A stretch of DNA of 47,065 nucleotides from Bacillota bacterium (GCA_009784185.1 WRCD01000005.1:65868-112932), one strand, 5' to 3'. Positions 35,384-46,803 are shown, counted from the stretch's first letter. Notes: generated by a model from the letters alone, not told the origin. Program-made: numbers and translations.

Positions 35384-35506
35384 AAATTCCCCTTCCCCGA
35401 AGGGGTGGACGCCAAAGGCGGACGGGGTAGCCGCCACACAGTGGCGCAAAAGTCTTTTCATACACCCCGGCACTACGTGCCACCCCTCTATCTTAGAGGG
35501 GAATTA
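35384..35506. repeat. Double-hairpin intergenic repeat, paired copy
   Basis: Edges AAATTCCCCTTCCCCGAAGG and CTCTATCTTAGAGGGGAATT, inner GACGGGGTAGCCGCC and CACCCCGGC, hairpins GCCACACAGTGGC and GGCACTACGTGCC. It sits in the gap before gap. Confidence 0.88.
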
Positions 35507-35520
35507 ATAGAGAACAATAA

Positions 35521-36555
<1,035 letters not shown>

Positions 36556-36559
36556 TTTC

Positions 36560-36661
36560 TCTTTATGTGATATTTGTGGGTGGCGCGTAGCTGACGGGGA
36601 GTGTGTTTTGCGAAGGCACGTAACACGCCCCGTCAGCTACGCTGCCACCCATATCATAAAG
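36560..36661. repeat. Intergenic palindromic repeat, GTGTTTTGCG variant
   Basis: Outer arms CTTTATGTGATAT and ATATCATAAAG, then GGGTGGCGCGTAGCTGACGG and CCGTCAGCTACGCTGCCACC, centre GTGTTTTGCGAAGGCACG. Shares its core with the repeat at 17871-17948. The outer arms here extend the pairing. Confidence 0.85.
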
Positions 36662-36684
36662 AAGACTTTACAGGAGAAACAAAC

Positions 36685-37158
36685 ATGAGATGTCCCAATT
36701 GCGGCTCCAGATTTAATAAAGGCCTGCTTGCTTGCAAATATTGCGGAACTACAATAAAACAGATAGAAGAAGCATCGCATTCGGCGGTTGTTCAGGCTAA
36801 AGAAGATTACGAGCCGGAAAAGATTGTATACAGCAGCATATGGCCAAACGATATTTCAAGAAACAATGCGTTTTGGCTATGTATGCTATGCGGTATTTTT
36901 GGAGCGCACAACTTTTACACCAAACGCTACTTAAAAGCTACCATCGGCCTTGTTATCTGGATGCTTGGCATTAGCCTGTTCTGGCTGCTTATGGCATTAA
37001 TGCTTGCGGGCGAAATGTATTACGAATTTATAGATACTGTGTTATACGGCGGCGGAGTGCCGGCCGTGTTTCTGGTGGTTGCGTTTTTAATGTGGATGTG
37101 GGACTTTTTTAAGATTGTTACCAAAACTTATAAAGTGCCGGTGGTTTTAAAGGATTAA
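36685..37158 (+). CDS. TM2-domain membrane protein with N-terminal zinc ribbon
   Basis: 157 residues from ATG at 36685 behind CAGGAGAAACAAAC. Zinc ribbon at the N-terminus (CPNCGSRFNKGLLACKYCG), a linker, then SRNNAFWLCMLCGIFGAHNFYTKRYLKATIGLVIWMLGI, the TM2 pattern of a short helix-turn-helix in the membrane, plus a third and fourth hydrophobic stretch and the MWMWDFFKIV block. TM2 proteins are widespread in Clostridia; their role is not established. It lies between gap and mnmA. Confidence 0.85.
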   Translation: MRCPNCGSRFNKGLLACKYCGTTIKQIEEASHSAVVQAKEDYEPEKIVYSSIWPNDISRNNAFWLCMLCGIFGAHNFYTKRYLKATIGLVIWMLGISLFWLLMALMLAGEMYYEFIDTVLYGGGVPAVFLVVAFLMWMWDFFKIVTKTYKVPVVLKD

Positions 37159-37182
37159 TAACTATACATGTGTACAAACAAT

Positions 37183-38488
<1,306 letters not shown>

Positions 38489-38490
<2 letters not shown>

Positions 38491-38603
38491 AAATTCCCCT
38501 CCTTGGAGGGGTGGCACGGAGTGACGGGGTGGTTTAAAGCAAACTTGCGTTTGGCTACCCCGTCAGGCTTCGCCTGCCACCCCTTCTAAGAAGGGGAATT
38601 TTT
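38489..38603. repeat. Double-hairpin intergenic repeat, paired copy
   Basis: Edges AAAATTCCCCTCCTTGGAGG and CCTTCTAAGAAGGGGAATTT, inner GACGGGGTGGTTTAAA and GGCTACCCCGTC, hairpins GGCACGGAGTGAC and CAGGCTTCGCCTG. Between the convergent mnmA and the transfer-like cluster. Confidence 0.88.
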
Positions 38604-38627
38604 AGTTTAGTGATACCCGGTTTGTTT

Positions 38628-38873
38628 TTAAGAAATTATAGTTTTAATTTCCTTAATCTGGTCCAGGCTCAGCACATTAATCTTGTTAAGCGCTTCCTCA
38701 TAGCCAAGCTTAATTTCTTCCGGATAGTTCCCGGCCTTAGCATTTTTAAGCATGATTTCGGCCAGAGCTATCAGCTCCTGCTTTTCCTCAAACTCAATAG
38801 CGAGAATAATCTTTTCCAGAATCTTAAAGCTTAATTCCACCACCTTTGGACTGCTGATTGTTAATTTACTCAT
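38628..38873 (-). CDS. Unknown small acidic helical protein
   Basis: Not recognised. 81 residues, ATG at 38873 behind AAGGAGATAAGATA. Mostly helix-forming with heptad-like Leu/Ile spacing (LSFKILEKIILAIEFEEKQELIALAEIML) and no membrane segment. It lies 27 bp after the 731-residue gene and ends the cluster. It could be a small partner of that protein. Confidence 0.6.
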   Translation of the reverse strand: MSKLTISSPKVVELSFKILEKIILAIEFEEKQELIALAEIMLKNAKAGNYPEEIKLGYEEALNKINVLSLDQIKEIKTIIS

Positions 38874-38900
38874 TATCTTATCTCCTTAAACTATTTTTAA

Positions 38901-41096
38901 TTATTTCTTTTCGGCCGCAAAGCCGCCATCTGTATATGAATTAGTTGCATTTTCTGGCATATTACGTTCCGAAAACTTTTCAATGTTCGGGTCCAGCAAT
39001 TTTTTTTCAATTTCTGCTTTCAGCACATCCCTGCCAATTATCTCAACACCCGCCTCAAAAACTCTTGCCTCGTTAAGTTTTTTGCCTTTGGCCAAATCTT
39101 CATAGAGTTTTGTTGCAACCTCATCAAAATTTTCATATACGGCTTTTGCAACTTTTTTCTGTAAAACCATTCTATATTCGTTAAAATCTTTTACAGCTTC
39201 GGCCACATCGCAAACATCTTCATCAGCATTGTTTTTAAGCAACGCTTTACTTTTTGCAACACTAATGCTTTCCTTTGACTTTTTGTTTACGCCGCCTAGA
39301 GGGAGTACGCCATCTTTGTATATCGTACCAAGTATTCCATAGTCTATCGGGTTAATATCGCGCTCACTCTCAAGCAAACCAAAAATCTTTTTGTCTTTCT
39401 CATTAAGCGTTTCCGTAATCAGGTCCGCCATTGGCTTAGCAAACATCTTCTTCTTTTCAACAAATATTATGTAAGCCTCAATCGATTCAAATCTTATGTT
39501 TATATTAAACTCTCCAGGCCCTTTTTTGCCGTCGTTGTTAGCAGCAGGTAGTTTCGGAACTTCGGGGGTGATATTTCTTAGTTTATCAACATCAACCGGC
39601 TCAGGCTTAGGCTCATCAACAATGACCCAGTTTACATCGTCAAACGGCTTGACAGGAGCAAGCGCTTTAGGCTCCTCGGCTTTTTTAGGAGGTTTTTCTT
39701 TAAACAAATGCTCCCAGTCTTTGCCGTCTACAAAGTCTTTAATTTTCTGTCTTTCATCTTCCGAGAGTTTGTCTTCCGACTTGACAGCCTTACTAAGTAC
39801 AACCGCAGGCATCACATTCAAGCCCAGAAACACATCCGGCACAGCAAGATTATAATCCTGCTCGCCGGGCACAAGATTGTTGTAATAAGCAGCGGAACTT
39901 TCAAAATACTCGGTTGGTGAAATGTTGGCCTTAGCCGCCACCTTAACTATTGTTTCTATAACACAACTGCCTATGTGCGGCATAATCCAAGTGTTGTTTT
40001 TCATATTGGCATTGTCAAGCGTGTTAAGCCATTGAGCCGCCTGTACATGATTGTTTTCTATAAATTCGTTTGCAGTACGCGGGTCGGCAATAAACATCTT
40101 AGCAAGCTCAGCAGCAACCAGGTGCGCCGAAACTTTTTTAAACACTTTTTCGTTGTTTTTTCTTGCAACATCACCAACCGGCTTGCCGTCAACAGCTTCA
40201 TTAAACGTACCCGCCCTTATCATGTCGTTAAAACGCCATTCTGTTAACTGCTCTGCCATACCCACCATAATAGCGTTAGCTTTTTCGGCATTGGTTACAT
40301 TTTTGCCGTCGTTATAATACAGGGTGCCTCTGGTCTCAACCGGCTCATTAATATTACCGGTTACACGGTTTCTGATTCTGTTTACAATGCCCTTGCTTTT
40401 AGCATTGCCCTCTTTAACAAATTTATATGCTCCGCCTTCTGTTATTCGCGGAGTAGCCTTAATATCAATCGATTGAAACAGCATTCCTTTGCTAAGTTCC
40501 TGCAAACTGTTAACCAGGCTGGTAATAGGAACATTGAAATCACTGCTCGGCGGCCAAGCAAGAACACCTTCGGGTTTGCGGTCCATAATTCCGGTGTTTA
40601 AAACGCCGCCTTCAATATAAGGTGACCATCTGTTTTGCTTTTCGGCCCTCATGAGTGACACAAACTCCAGCGGTGTATACGGAGTATCTGCCCTTAGAGT
40701 TTCAATATCCTGAATCCTGTCTGTGTAAACCGCATTGCGCGTGCTTGTTGCACGGTCGGCAGCATATTTCCTCCACATCTTTCCAAGCTCACGCACAACG
40801 GTTGCGCCGTTATCAACCTTTTTAAAAGCAACCAGCATATCAAAACCCTGCGCATCAAAAAACGCCTTGCGCATGTTTCTGTTTGTAACGCCGGGCATTA
40901 CACCCGTAAAATACTCCAGCACCGGAGTATCCTGCTCTATCAAACGATAAGAAACGTCGGCTGCGGTATCTGCATTGGTGTCTTTTAGCTCAAAGTATCT
41001 ACGGTTGGCTTTAGGCATATAATTGCCTTTCTCAACCGAACCGCGGAACCAGGCATCCCACAAACTCTCGTTTTTTGGCACAAAAGCCTTTGCCAT
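38901..41096 (-). CDS. Large unknown protein of the type IV secretion-like cluster
   Basis: Not recognised. 731 residues, ATG at 41096 with GGGGGTTAGTT and its own promoter. No signal peptide or membrane helices. The first 440 residues look globular (WDAWFRGSVEKGNYMPKANRRYFELKD, LEYFTGVMPGVTNRNMRKAFFDAQGFDMLVAFKKVDNG); about 470-520 is a Pro/Lys/Glu linker (KEKPPKKAEEPKALAPVKPFDD, DEPKPEPVDVDKL); the last 200 are charged and helical. Directly downstream of the VirB4-like ATPase, so it may be a soluble or surface component of that machine. No toxin, relaxase or hydrolase motif was seen. Confidence 0.8.
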   Translation of the reverse strand: MAKAFVPKNESLWDAWFRGSVEKGNYMPKANRRYFELKDTNADTAADVSYRLIEQDTPVLEYFTGVMPGVTNRNMRKAFFDAQGFDMLVAFKKVDNGATVVRELGKMWRKYAADRATSTRNAVYTDRIQDIETLRADTPYTPLEFVSLMRAEKQNRWSPYIEGGVLNTGIMDRKPEGVLAWPPSSDFNVPITSLVNSLQELSKGMLFQSIDIKATPRITEGGAYKFVKEGNAKSKGIVNRIRNRVTGNINEPVETRGTLYYNDGKNVTNAEKANAIMVGMAEQLTEWRFNDMIRAGTFNEAVDGKPVGDVARKNNEKVFKKVSAHLVAAELAKMFIADPRTANEFIENNHVQAAQWLNTLDNANMKNNTWIMPHIGSCVIETIVKVAAKANISPTEYFESSAAYYNNLVPGEQDYNLAVPDVFLGLNVMPAVVLSKAVKSEDKLSEDERQKIKDFVDGKDWEHLFKEKPPKKAEEPKALAPVKPFDDVNWVIVDEPKPEPVDVDKLRNITPEVPKLPAANNDGKKGPGEFNINIRFESIEAYIIFVEKKKMFAKPMADLITETLNEKDKKIFGLLESERDINPIDYGILGTIYKDGVLPLGGVNKKSKESISVAKSKALLKNNADEDVCDVAEAVKDFNEYRMVLQKKVAKAVYENFDEVATKLYEDLAKGKKLNEARVFEAGVEIIGRDVLKAEIEKKLLDPNIEKFSERNMPENATNSYTDGGFAAEKK

Positions 41097-41126
41097 AACT
41101 AACCCCCGTAAGTTATTTATGTTTAT

Positions 41127-41155
41127 ATTCTATCACATTCAGGAGCAGTTGGCAA
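41127..41155 (-). promoter_or_regulatory. Promoter of the 731-residue gene
   Basis: TTGCCA (41150-41155), 17-bp spacer, TAGAAT (41127-41132) on the minus strand, 30 bp before the ATG. Confidence 0.6.
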
Positions 41156-41175
41156 TACTCTTTTCAAAAAAAGTT

Positions 41176-43809
41176 CTATTTACCCAAAGCCGCAACTTCA
41201 ATTACCGCCTCACTGGCCTCAACCATAAAGCTGGTTCTGGACAGCGGACTGGAAATAAAGAAGCACTCGCCTACGCCGGCGGTAACAATTGCATCCTGCT
41301 CATCCTGGTTAATCTCACCTGAGTTACGGTACAGGTTAATCAGGTCGGATATGTCGTTTGGAGCCAAGCTGAATATCATTGAATACTGGCTGGCGTTAAT
41401 AACCGCCGAAGACTGACGCTCCATTTCCGGAGAGCCTACAAAGTCTTTAATGTTTTGAGTAATAACTATCTGCATACCGCTGTACTTACGGATACGCTTT
41501 GCCATCTGCGCCATAAAGTCCAGCGCAATGGGGAACTTGGGGTTAATAAACAAGTGAGCTTCGTCTACCGCAACCACAATTTTACGGTTGGTTTCGTATT
41601 TCAGGTTAAAGTCACGGTTTTTAAGTATCTCGTTATCCAGATACTTAAACACCAGCAGCATCTGAGCGTTTGCAATGGTCTGGTTACGGTTAACAAGCAG
41701 TGACCGGAAGTTGAAACATACAAAGTTTTCCTGCGTCTCAATGCTGGTAGGTCCGTTCCAAAGGTTACTGTTTCTGCCGCCGGAAGCAAATTTCTGAATA
41801 TAGTTAATCATAATCTGATAGATGCGCGACAGATACTCATCTTTCTGTTTGCCGGCATTTTCCAGTATAAGGTTATACAGGTCGTCAAACACCGGAAAGT
41901 CTTCCGGCTTCAACTTTTTAAAGTTGGTGCCGGAACCCATATTCTTGCGTTTATAAACCTCCGCCACAAGCGCGTTAAGCATTTCAAATGCGTCCGGCCC
42001 CATACCTTCCAGAATTACCTTAAAAAACTCTTCCAGAAACTGAAGATGCATGGCAAACGAGTCACCGCCGCCGCCCTCGTCACTCTCCAGGCTGGTCATA
42101 ACGTGGAACGGATTTAAAATACCGTCGCGCGAGGTTCCAACGTCAATAATCTTGCCTTTCATGTTTAGAGCAAGCCGCTTATACTCTTCTTCGGGGTCAA
42201 TAATCAGTATCTTGGTGTTGTCTGCAGCAAGGTTAGCTAACACCACTTTTGTTGCATAACTCTTGCCTGAGCCGGATTTACCTATAACAATCATATTGCT
42301 GTTTACACGCTCGCTGTCACGCCTAAAAAAGTCTACAAACACCGGATACGAGTTGTAGCCCGTGTAAAATCCGCCCGGGTCCTGAAGCGCATTAGAAATA
42401 AACGGAAACATTGCGGCAATACTCGAAGTCTGGATACTGCGCTTAAAGTCGTTAACCGGGTCGTACCGCGACATTCCGCCGCCTACAAATGCAGACACCT
42501 GACGCCCAAACATCTCACTGTACTTAAAGCCCTGCTGCCGCAGGATTGCCCGTACTTCTTTCTTAACATCTCCCTCGCAGGTGATATGTACATTTACGTC
42601 AAACAGTTCTTCGTTTCCAACCTTAAGCTCGGTTAACAGCTGATTTAATGTCTCCAGCTGAGTATTGAGGTCAATCTGTTTACTGGTTTTAAATATACTC
42701 TTCAGCTTGCTTTCAACTTCCATAATGCTGCGGTCAATGTTCCTTTCGCTTTGCGCTCTGGGCAGCGGCGTAAAATGCACAACTACCTTAGTGCGGTCAA
42801 GGCTGAAAAACGGCCACGCCCAGGCATTTGGTACGTTAATAGGATAATCCATTATAGTAAAGTTGCGGTACTCCTGTTTGTCTACAATGGTTCTGCCCAC
42901 CTTAAAACTAACCTGCTCGGGCATAGTCCACTTTACATAATCTTTTATTGGAGTAACATCCAAATCGCGTTCGTCAAAGTCTTTGCTGTAGTTGGCACGC
43001 AAAAACGCCGCAAGCCCTTTAGCGTTTAATCGCTCGGCAAATATGGGCACAACACCTTGCCGCATACTTTTAATCATACCTTCGGCGGCATTATCAAGCG
43101 CCTCGCGGTCATTGTCGTATATTACAATGTAAAAGAAGTCTTTATAAATCTTATCGCCGCGGTTAAGCTCTTCTATGTGCTGCATTCTGGCCTCAAATAC
43201 GCGGCTCCTTGCCTCTGCCTCGTCCTTGCGCATTTCGTCACTGGAAACCAGCTCCATAATAGCATCAAACTTTTTGTCTTCGTTGTACACATAACCGTCT
43301 AAAACCATAGGCTTGGTAATTTTAACAATGCTGGCACTCTGCCCAAGCGTCAGCCTGCGGATAGCATTTGCAAAAGTGCGCATAATCTGTTCCTGCTTAT
43401 AGTCGTTAAGCAGACCAAACTCTACCGGCCTGATTTCAATCACTTCGGCATAATAGTCTTTGTAATCTATCATGCGGTCGTTTATAATATTTACATACGG
43501 CACAAGCTCCTTAATTTCCTTGTGCTTGCGCATAGGATGCTTGCTGTATTTTTTTTGGTACGCCATAAATTTAAACAGAATTCCAAGCGTTGCATACAGC
43601 CTCATGCCATCTGCAATCGGCATAAAAAGCGCCGCAATAATAGCGGTCCAGGATATGCCTATATACAGCCGCAAGGTGCCGTCTATGCCCGTGCTGGTTG
43701 CAAGCAGAATAATAAAGCCAACCCCTATAGTGGCCAAAATTATATCACCAAGCGTAATGCCGCGGAAAAACTCCATTTTTACCTTGGTCTTGCGCGGAAT
43801 AAATCTCAT
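41176..43809 (-). CDS. PrgI-VirB4-type fusion: conjugation/type IV secretion ATPase
   Basis: 877 residues from ATG at 43809 behind AAAGGAGCACGCAT. The first 90 residues hold two membrane helices (GDIILATIGVGFIILLATS and LYIGISWTAIIAALFMPIA) in the pattern of PrgI-type proteins of Gram-positive transfer systems, fused in frame to a VirB4 ATPase. VirB4 has Walker A GKSGSGKS near residue 510, LIIDPEEEYKRLALNMKG, Walker B VVAVDEAHLF near 745, and the FMAQMAKRIRKYSGMQIVITQN and ASQYSMIFSLAPNDI blocks. It is preceded by a four-helix-bundle cassette and a hairpin covering its ribosome binding site. A relaxase or coupling protein is not in the window. Confidence 0.9.
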   Translation of the reverse strand: MRFIPRKTKVKMEFFRGITLGDIILATIGVGFIILLATSTGIDGTLRLYIGISWTAIIAALFMPIADGMRLYATLGILFKFMAYQKKYSKHPMRKHKEIKELVPYVNIINDRMIDYKDYYAEVIEIRPVEFGLLNDYKQEQIMRTFANAIRRLTLGQSASIVKITKPMVLDGYVYNEDKKFDAIMELVSSDEMRKDEAEARSRVFEARMQHIEELNRGDKIYKDFFYIVIYDNDREALDNAAEGMIKSMRQGVVPIFAERLNAKGLAAFLRANYSKDFDERDLDVTPIKDYVKWTMPEQVSFKVGRTIVDKQEYRNFTIMDYPINVPNAWAWPFFSLDRTKVVVHFTPLPRAQSERNIDRSIMEVESKLKSIFKTSKQIDLNTQLETLNQLLTELKVGNEELFDVNVHITCEGDVKKEVRAILRQQGFKYSEMFGRQVSAFVGGGMSRYDPVNDFKRSIQTSSIAAMFPFISNALQDPGGFYTGYNSYPVFVDFFRRDSERVNSNMIVIGKSGSGKSYATKVVLANLAADNTKILIIDPEEEYKRLALNMKGKIIDVGTSRDGILNPFHVMTSLESDEGGGGDSFAMHLQFLEEFFKVILEGMGPDAFEMLNALVAEVYKRKNMGSGTNFKKLKPEDFPVFDDLYNLILENAGKQKDEYLSRIYQIMINYIQKFASGGRNSNLWNGPTSIETQENFVCFNFRSLLVNRNQTIANAQMLLVFKYLDNEILKNRDFNLKYETNRKIVVAVDEAHLFINPKFPIALDFMAQMAKRIRKYSGMQIVITQNIKDFVGSPEMERQSSAVINASQYSMIFSLAPNDISDLINLYRNSGEINQDEQDAIVTAGVGECFFISSPLSRTSFMVEASEAVIEVAALGK

Positions 43810-43815
43810 ATGCGT

Positions 43816-43840
43816 GCTCCTTTTTGCAGGCAAAAAGAGC
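43816..43840 (-). promoter_or_regulatory. Hairpin sequestering the virB4 ribosome binding site
   Basis: GCTCTTTTTGC and GCAAAAAGGAGC pair with a one-base bulge and tiny loop; the 3' strand includes the AAAGGAG of the VirB4-like gene. It lies between the cassette arm and the ATG. Confidence 0.5.
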
Positions 43841-43846
43841 CCGCAA

Positions 43847-43894
43847 CTTAATACTTAATATTTAATACTTAATAACTATCGGTCGCTTCGCTCC
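43847..43894 (+). repeat. Left inverted arm of cassette B
   Basis: Heptamers at 43847, 43854, 43861 (TTTAATA) and 43868, then ACTATCGGTCGC and TTCGCTCC. Confidence 0.85.
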
Positions 43895-43905
43895 AAGCAA
43901 TGCCC

Positions 43906-44256
43906 TTATTCAGCTTTTAAAGTTTTAAGAGATGCTGTCAACAGTTTCAACAATTCCTTAACGTCTGTCTCCATAGATACAAATTCTGTTTTGTCAATGT
44001 AATTTGCTTCATGCAATAGTTCCAGCCAATATTTGGTTTCGCTGGCTTCTTTAAGAGCAATGTTAAGCTTGTTAATAAAATCCGGCTTTGATGCTGCATA
44101 ATGGCTCTCGGCAATATTGGCACCAATACTAGTCCCGCTTCTTAATATCTGATTGCTTATAACAAATTCACGCTTATTGTCTTTTAAATAATTAAACAAC
44201 TTTATTACTCTAAGCGAAAATGCTTTACCCTTACCTAAAATCATATTGTCTTTCAT
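43906..44256 (-). CDS. Four-helix-bundle protein (23S rRNA IVS-like), cassette B
   Basis: 116 residues, same family as the 32625-32993 gene: KGKAFSLRVIKLFNYLKD, VISNQILRSGTSIGANIAESHYAASKPDFINKLNIALKEASETKYWLELLHEANYID and VKELLKLLTASLKTLKAE. ATG at 44256, weak GGGTGAG upstream. The stop lies outside the inverted arm, unlike copy A. Surface-charged helices fit RNA or nucleoprotein binding, but the family's biochemical role is not firmly known. Confidence 0.92.
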   Translation of the reverse strand: MKDNMILGKGKAFSLRVIKLFNYLKDNKREFVISNQILRSGTSIGANIAESHYAASKPDFINKLNIALKEASETKYWLELLHEANYIDKTEFVSMETDVKELLKLLTASLKTLKAE

Positions 44257-44278
44257 AATATCTCACCCTTTACTTATC

Positions 44279-44326
44279 GGAGCGTAGCGACCCTGAATTA
44301 TTAAGTTTTAAGTATTAAGTATTAAG
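44279..44326 (-). repeat. Right inverted arm of cassette B
   Basis: On the minus strand four heptamers CTTAATA (third CTTAAAA), then ATTCAGGGTCGC and TACGCTCC, ending before the gene's start. Confidence 0.85.
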
Positions 44327-44333
44327 TGATAAT

Positions 44334-44363
44334 ATTATACCCTAAATTGCTACAAAAACGCAA
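44334..44363 (-). promoter_or_regulatory. Promoter of cassette B and probably the VirB4-like gene
   Basis: TTGCGT (44358-44363), 18-bp spacer, TATAAT (44334-44339) on the minus strand. The expected start falls at the first heptamer of the arm. The local context AATTT..GGTATAAT.TTA matches that of cassette A. Confidence 0.6.
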
Positions 44364-44377
44364 AGGAAATAAGCAAC

Positions 44378-44408
44378 AAAAACCCCCTGCTTAGCGCAAG
44401 GGGTTTTT
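44378..44408 (-). terminator. Intrinsic terminator after the VirB6-like gene
   Basis: AAAAACCCC and GGGGTTTTT close an extended stem (with TGC/GCG inner pairs) on either strand; the U tract on the minus strand is GTTTTTG. It separates the VirB6-like gene from cassette B and the VirB4-like gene. Confidence 0.8.
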
Positions 44409-44426
44409 GATTTAACTGGTTTTAGT

Positions 44427-46742
44427 TTATCTAGGCGGAAGTTTGCTTCCAAGCTCTCTAAGTGCAGCAGCAACGTCGGCCATCTGGGTTTTCATTGCAT
44501 GAATACCCTCTGCAGTACGTTCCGCATTTTGTTCTGCTCTCGACTGAGACTGTTCAACAGTAACAGCGGGAGACCTAAGCACGCTTTTTAGCGCCTCCGG
44601 ATTAAACATTTTTGCTGCCTCTCCCGGCTTTAAGTCTTTTATTGCTTCTGCCAGGTTTTGAGTTCCGGTAACATTTTTGGATATCCACTCCATTCCTATT
44701 TTATTAGCACCAAGGTTGGATGCCAGATGCGCATTTGCCTGCTGTGCGCTACTTTCGTGAATACCAAATGTTCTCATTTGCTCCTGATGCCCGCTGAATG
44801 CAACCGAACCAAACCCTCCGCTTTGCCGGCTTTCGTTCATCATCCTGCTGATTCCGGTTACACCGCCAATGCTCGCAAGCAATCTGCCTTCCTTACTGGT
44901 TGGGTCAACCCAACCTTTTTTAAGGTCACCCATCATTCTTCCAAGCCCGCCGCCGCCAAGTTTATCACCAATAGCACCGGCAACCGCACCTCCAGCCTTT
45001 CTTGCCCTTCCTGCCGCTCTTGTTGACAAACTCCCACGCTCTGTCCTAGCCTTATGTGCATTGTTATACGCCTCTTGCTTTACTGCCGCAGCTGCTTCGT
45101 CTCCTGCCTGTTTCTGAGCATCATTCATTTCTGCACCAGTAGCATCTCTTCCATTCTTTTCTTTAAAGTCTTTGTTAAACTTAGTCCAGCTAAAGTTATC
45201 CATAGCTTTTTTTCTGGCTTTTTCTTGATCTGCACCAGACAGTGCCGCTGCCGCATCACCAGCTTTCCTGGCCTTTTTATCTATCCTGCCGTCTCTCCAG
45301 CTCTTGCCCAGCTGCATACCCAGCTTGCCTGCGGTAAGCGCTGCTGCACCACCTCGGCCGGCCAGTTGCATAACGCCTTTTTTGTGGTCTTCTCCCACCT
45401 TAAGCGCGTCTTGCGCGTCAACAAGGCTGCTAATCAGCTGGCTGAACTCCTTAACCGCAACAAGACCGGTAATTATAAACAGCTTGTGCACTATTGCGTT
45501 AAACAGCCCCGCACCGGGCATACTTGCCGGCCACAGGTTAATACTAAGCAGCATAGGCGCAATTACAAAAAACAAATTAAGCCCAAGTATCGGCCCATAC
45601 GCCGATATAACCCGTTTAATAAATTCGGCCCGCCATTTTTCGTATTTCTTGCCGTTGTCCAGCGGCATTAATGCCACCAGCGGCGGACTTGCCACAAACA
45701 GTATTGCAAGCTCGTATATACGCTGAATTACACCAATTACGGTAACCAGCAATATGCTGCAGGCAATAAAGCCTCCCATAAACCCAAGCATATAGTTGTA
45801 CCGCAGCAGGTCATAAAACGCCCATACCTGAGTGGGCTTAAGTATATCAAACTTCTGAACATTTACGTTTGCATTGCTGAATATCATCCAGCTGTGTATT
45901 TTTGGGTCACCGCCCTTCGCATATTCCATAACGTGCGTACGATTTGCCGGCTCCTTGTATGTACTCTTGGTAGGGTCATCCAGCGGAACACCGTTTCTGA
46001 AAGCATCGTCAACCATGTCCGCAACCGTAAATGTAATAAATCCCCCGGATGGCGGCACAAACACGCCTCCATACGCGGAGAGTAGGCTGTTTGAAAACGT
46101 GGGGTTGTTCCGCGCCCGGTTGCTGTCATACGCCGCCGCATAAAACATCTGGCCGCTTATGGTTACACTGCCCCCGCCGGTAGCGGCATCCAGACTGCGC
46201 AAAATAACATTGCTTATCCAGATACCCAGCAAACATACAATAGGCACCATTGCAAAGTAGAACAGGCTTTTAAGTGCCTGCCCCCAGATTTTACTTTTGG
46301 GGTTTGCGCCCTGCACGGTCCACTCACTTCTGATAATTGCAACAATGGTAGCCATAAACAGCATTACAATGCTTACACCAAGCACCGCAAAAAACACAGC
46401 CAGTATCTGCGGACTAAGTAATAAGCTATAAACTATATCCCCCGATATTGGAGTATCCGAGCCGCGCATATAGTAAACATCAAGGCCAACAATTTTACGG
46501 AATATGCCCTGAATAACGTCCATTAATATAAAGAAGCCGGCCTGAAACACATATAAGAAGTTTGTTGCAATCATGCCGATAAAGCCATAAAACATATTTG
46601 CCCAGTGACCAGGCTCAGTCCAAAGTTGAACAGTGGACCAGAGACCGTTCAATATATCTAAAATCCAGTTAACCGGGGCCATAAGAGTATTAACCACTCC
46701 GTCAAACAACCCACCAAGTTGTGAAAGCGCAAACGGCCTCAT
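44427..46742 (-). CDS. VirB6/TrbL-like polytopic membrane protein
   Basis: 771 residues, ATG at 46742 behind GGGAGGATAATAA. The N-terminal half (to about 440) has about seven membrane helices (for example FYGFIGMIATNFLYVFQAGFFILMDVI, ILAVFFAVLGVSIVMLFMATIVAII, ALKSLFYFAMVPIVCLLGIWISNVIL, GFMGGFIACSILLVTVIGVI) with an outside loop around 190-300, as in VirB6/TrbL channel proteins. The C-terminal 330 residues are charged and Ala/Lys/Gly-rich with a repetitive Gly-Ala stretch and a final helical coil (EQSQSRAEQNAERTAEGIHAMKTQMADVAAALREL). It precedes the VirB4-like gene; function in transfer is inferred from partnership and topology. Confidence 0.75.
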   Translation of the reverse strand: MRPFALSQLGGLFDGVVNTLMAPVNWILDILNGLWSTVQLWTEPGHWANMFYGFIGMIATNFLYVFQAGFFILMDVIQGIFRKIVGLDVYYMRGSDTPISGDIVYSLLLSPQILAVFFAVLGVSIVMLFMATIVAIIRSEWTVQGANPKSKIWGQALKSLFYFAMVPIVCLLGIWISNVILRSLDAATGGGSVTISGQMFYAAAYDSNRARNNPTFSNSLLSAYGGVFVPPSGGFITFTVADMVDDAFRNGVPLDDPTKSTYKEPANRTHVMEYAKGGDPKIHSWMIFSNANVNVQKFDILKPTQVWAFYDLLRYNYMLGFMGGFIACSILLVTVIGVIQRIYELAILFVASPPLVALMPLDNGKKYEKWRAEFIKRVISAYGPILGLNLFFVIAPMLLSINLWPASMPGAGLFNAIVHKLFIITGLVAVKEFSQLISSLVDAQDALKVGEDHKKGVMQLAGRGGAAALTAGKLGMQLGKSWRDGRIDKKARKAGDAAAALSGADQEKARKKAMDNFSWTKFNKDFKEKNGRDATGAEMNDAQKQAGDEAAAAVKQEAYNNAHKARTERGSLSTRAAGRARKAGGAVAGAIGDKLGGGGLGRMMGDLKKGWVDPTSKEGRLLASIGGVTGISRMMNESRQSGGFGSVAFSGHQEQMRTFGIHESSAQQANAHLASNLGANKIGMEWISKNVTGTQNLAEAIKDLKPGEAAKMFNPEALKSVLRSPAVTVEQSQSRAEQNAERTAEGIHAMKTQMADVAAALRELGSKLPPR

Positions 46743-46803
46743 TTATTATCCTCCCGTATTCCATCTCCCATCCTGTTTCTACATTCTAGCAAAATTCAAC
46801 AAA

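Larger units (their letters stand above)
43845..44328 (-). mobile_element. Four-helix-bundle cassette B with heptamer-array inverted arms
   Basis: Second cassette. Arms from outside in are four heptamers (CTTAATA; third one TTTAATA in one arm, CTTAAAA in the other), then ACTATCGGTCGCTTCGCTCC in one arm and ATTCAGGGTCGCTACGCTCC in the other. About 40 of 48 positions pair. A TATAAT promoter sits 7 bp outside the right arm; the left arm ends just before the VirB4-like gene's leader. The heptamer differs from cassette A but has the same period, number and variant position. Confidence 0.7.

Noticed and set aside
36601..36684. N-terminal extension of the TM2 protein
   Set aside because: It reads through a palindromic repeat; the ATG at 36685 has a good ribosome binding site and begins the zinc ribbon.
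39496..40317. Plus-strand frames inside the 731-residue gene
   Set aside because: The minus-strand frame is much longer, has promoter and ribosome binding site, and the plus frames look like composition shadows.
43847..43874. Heptamer arrays read as CRISPR or simple tandem repeat
   Set aside because: Period 7 with no spacers, only four units, and paired with an inverted array across a gene; not CRISPR and not an isolated microsatellite.
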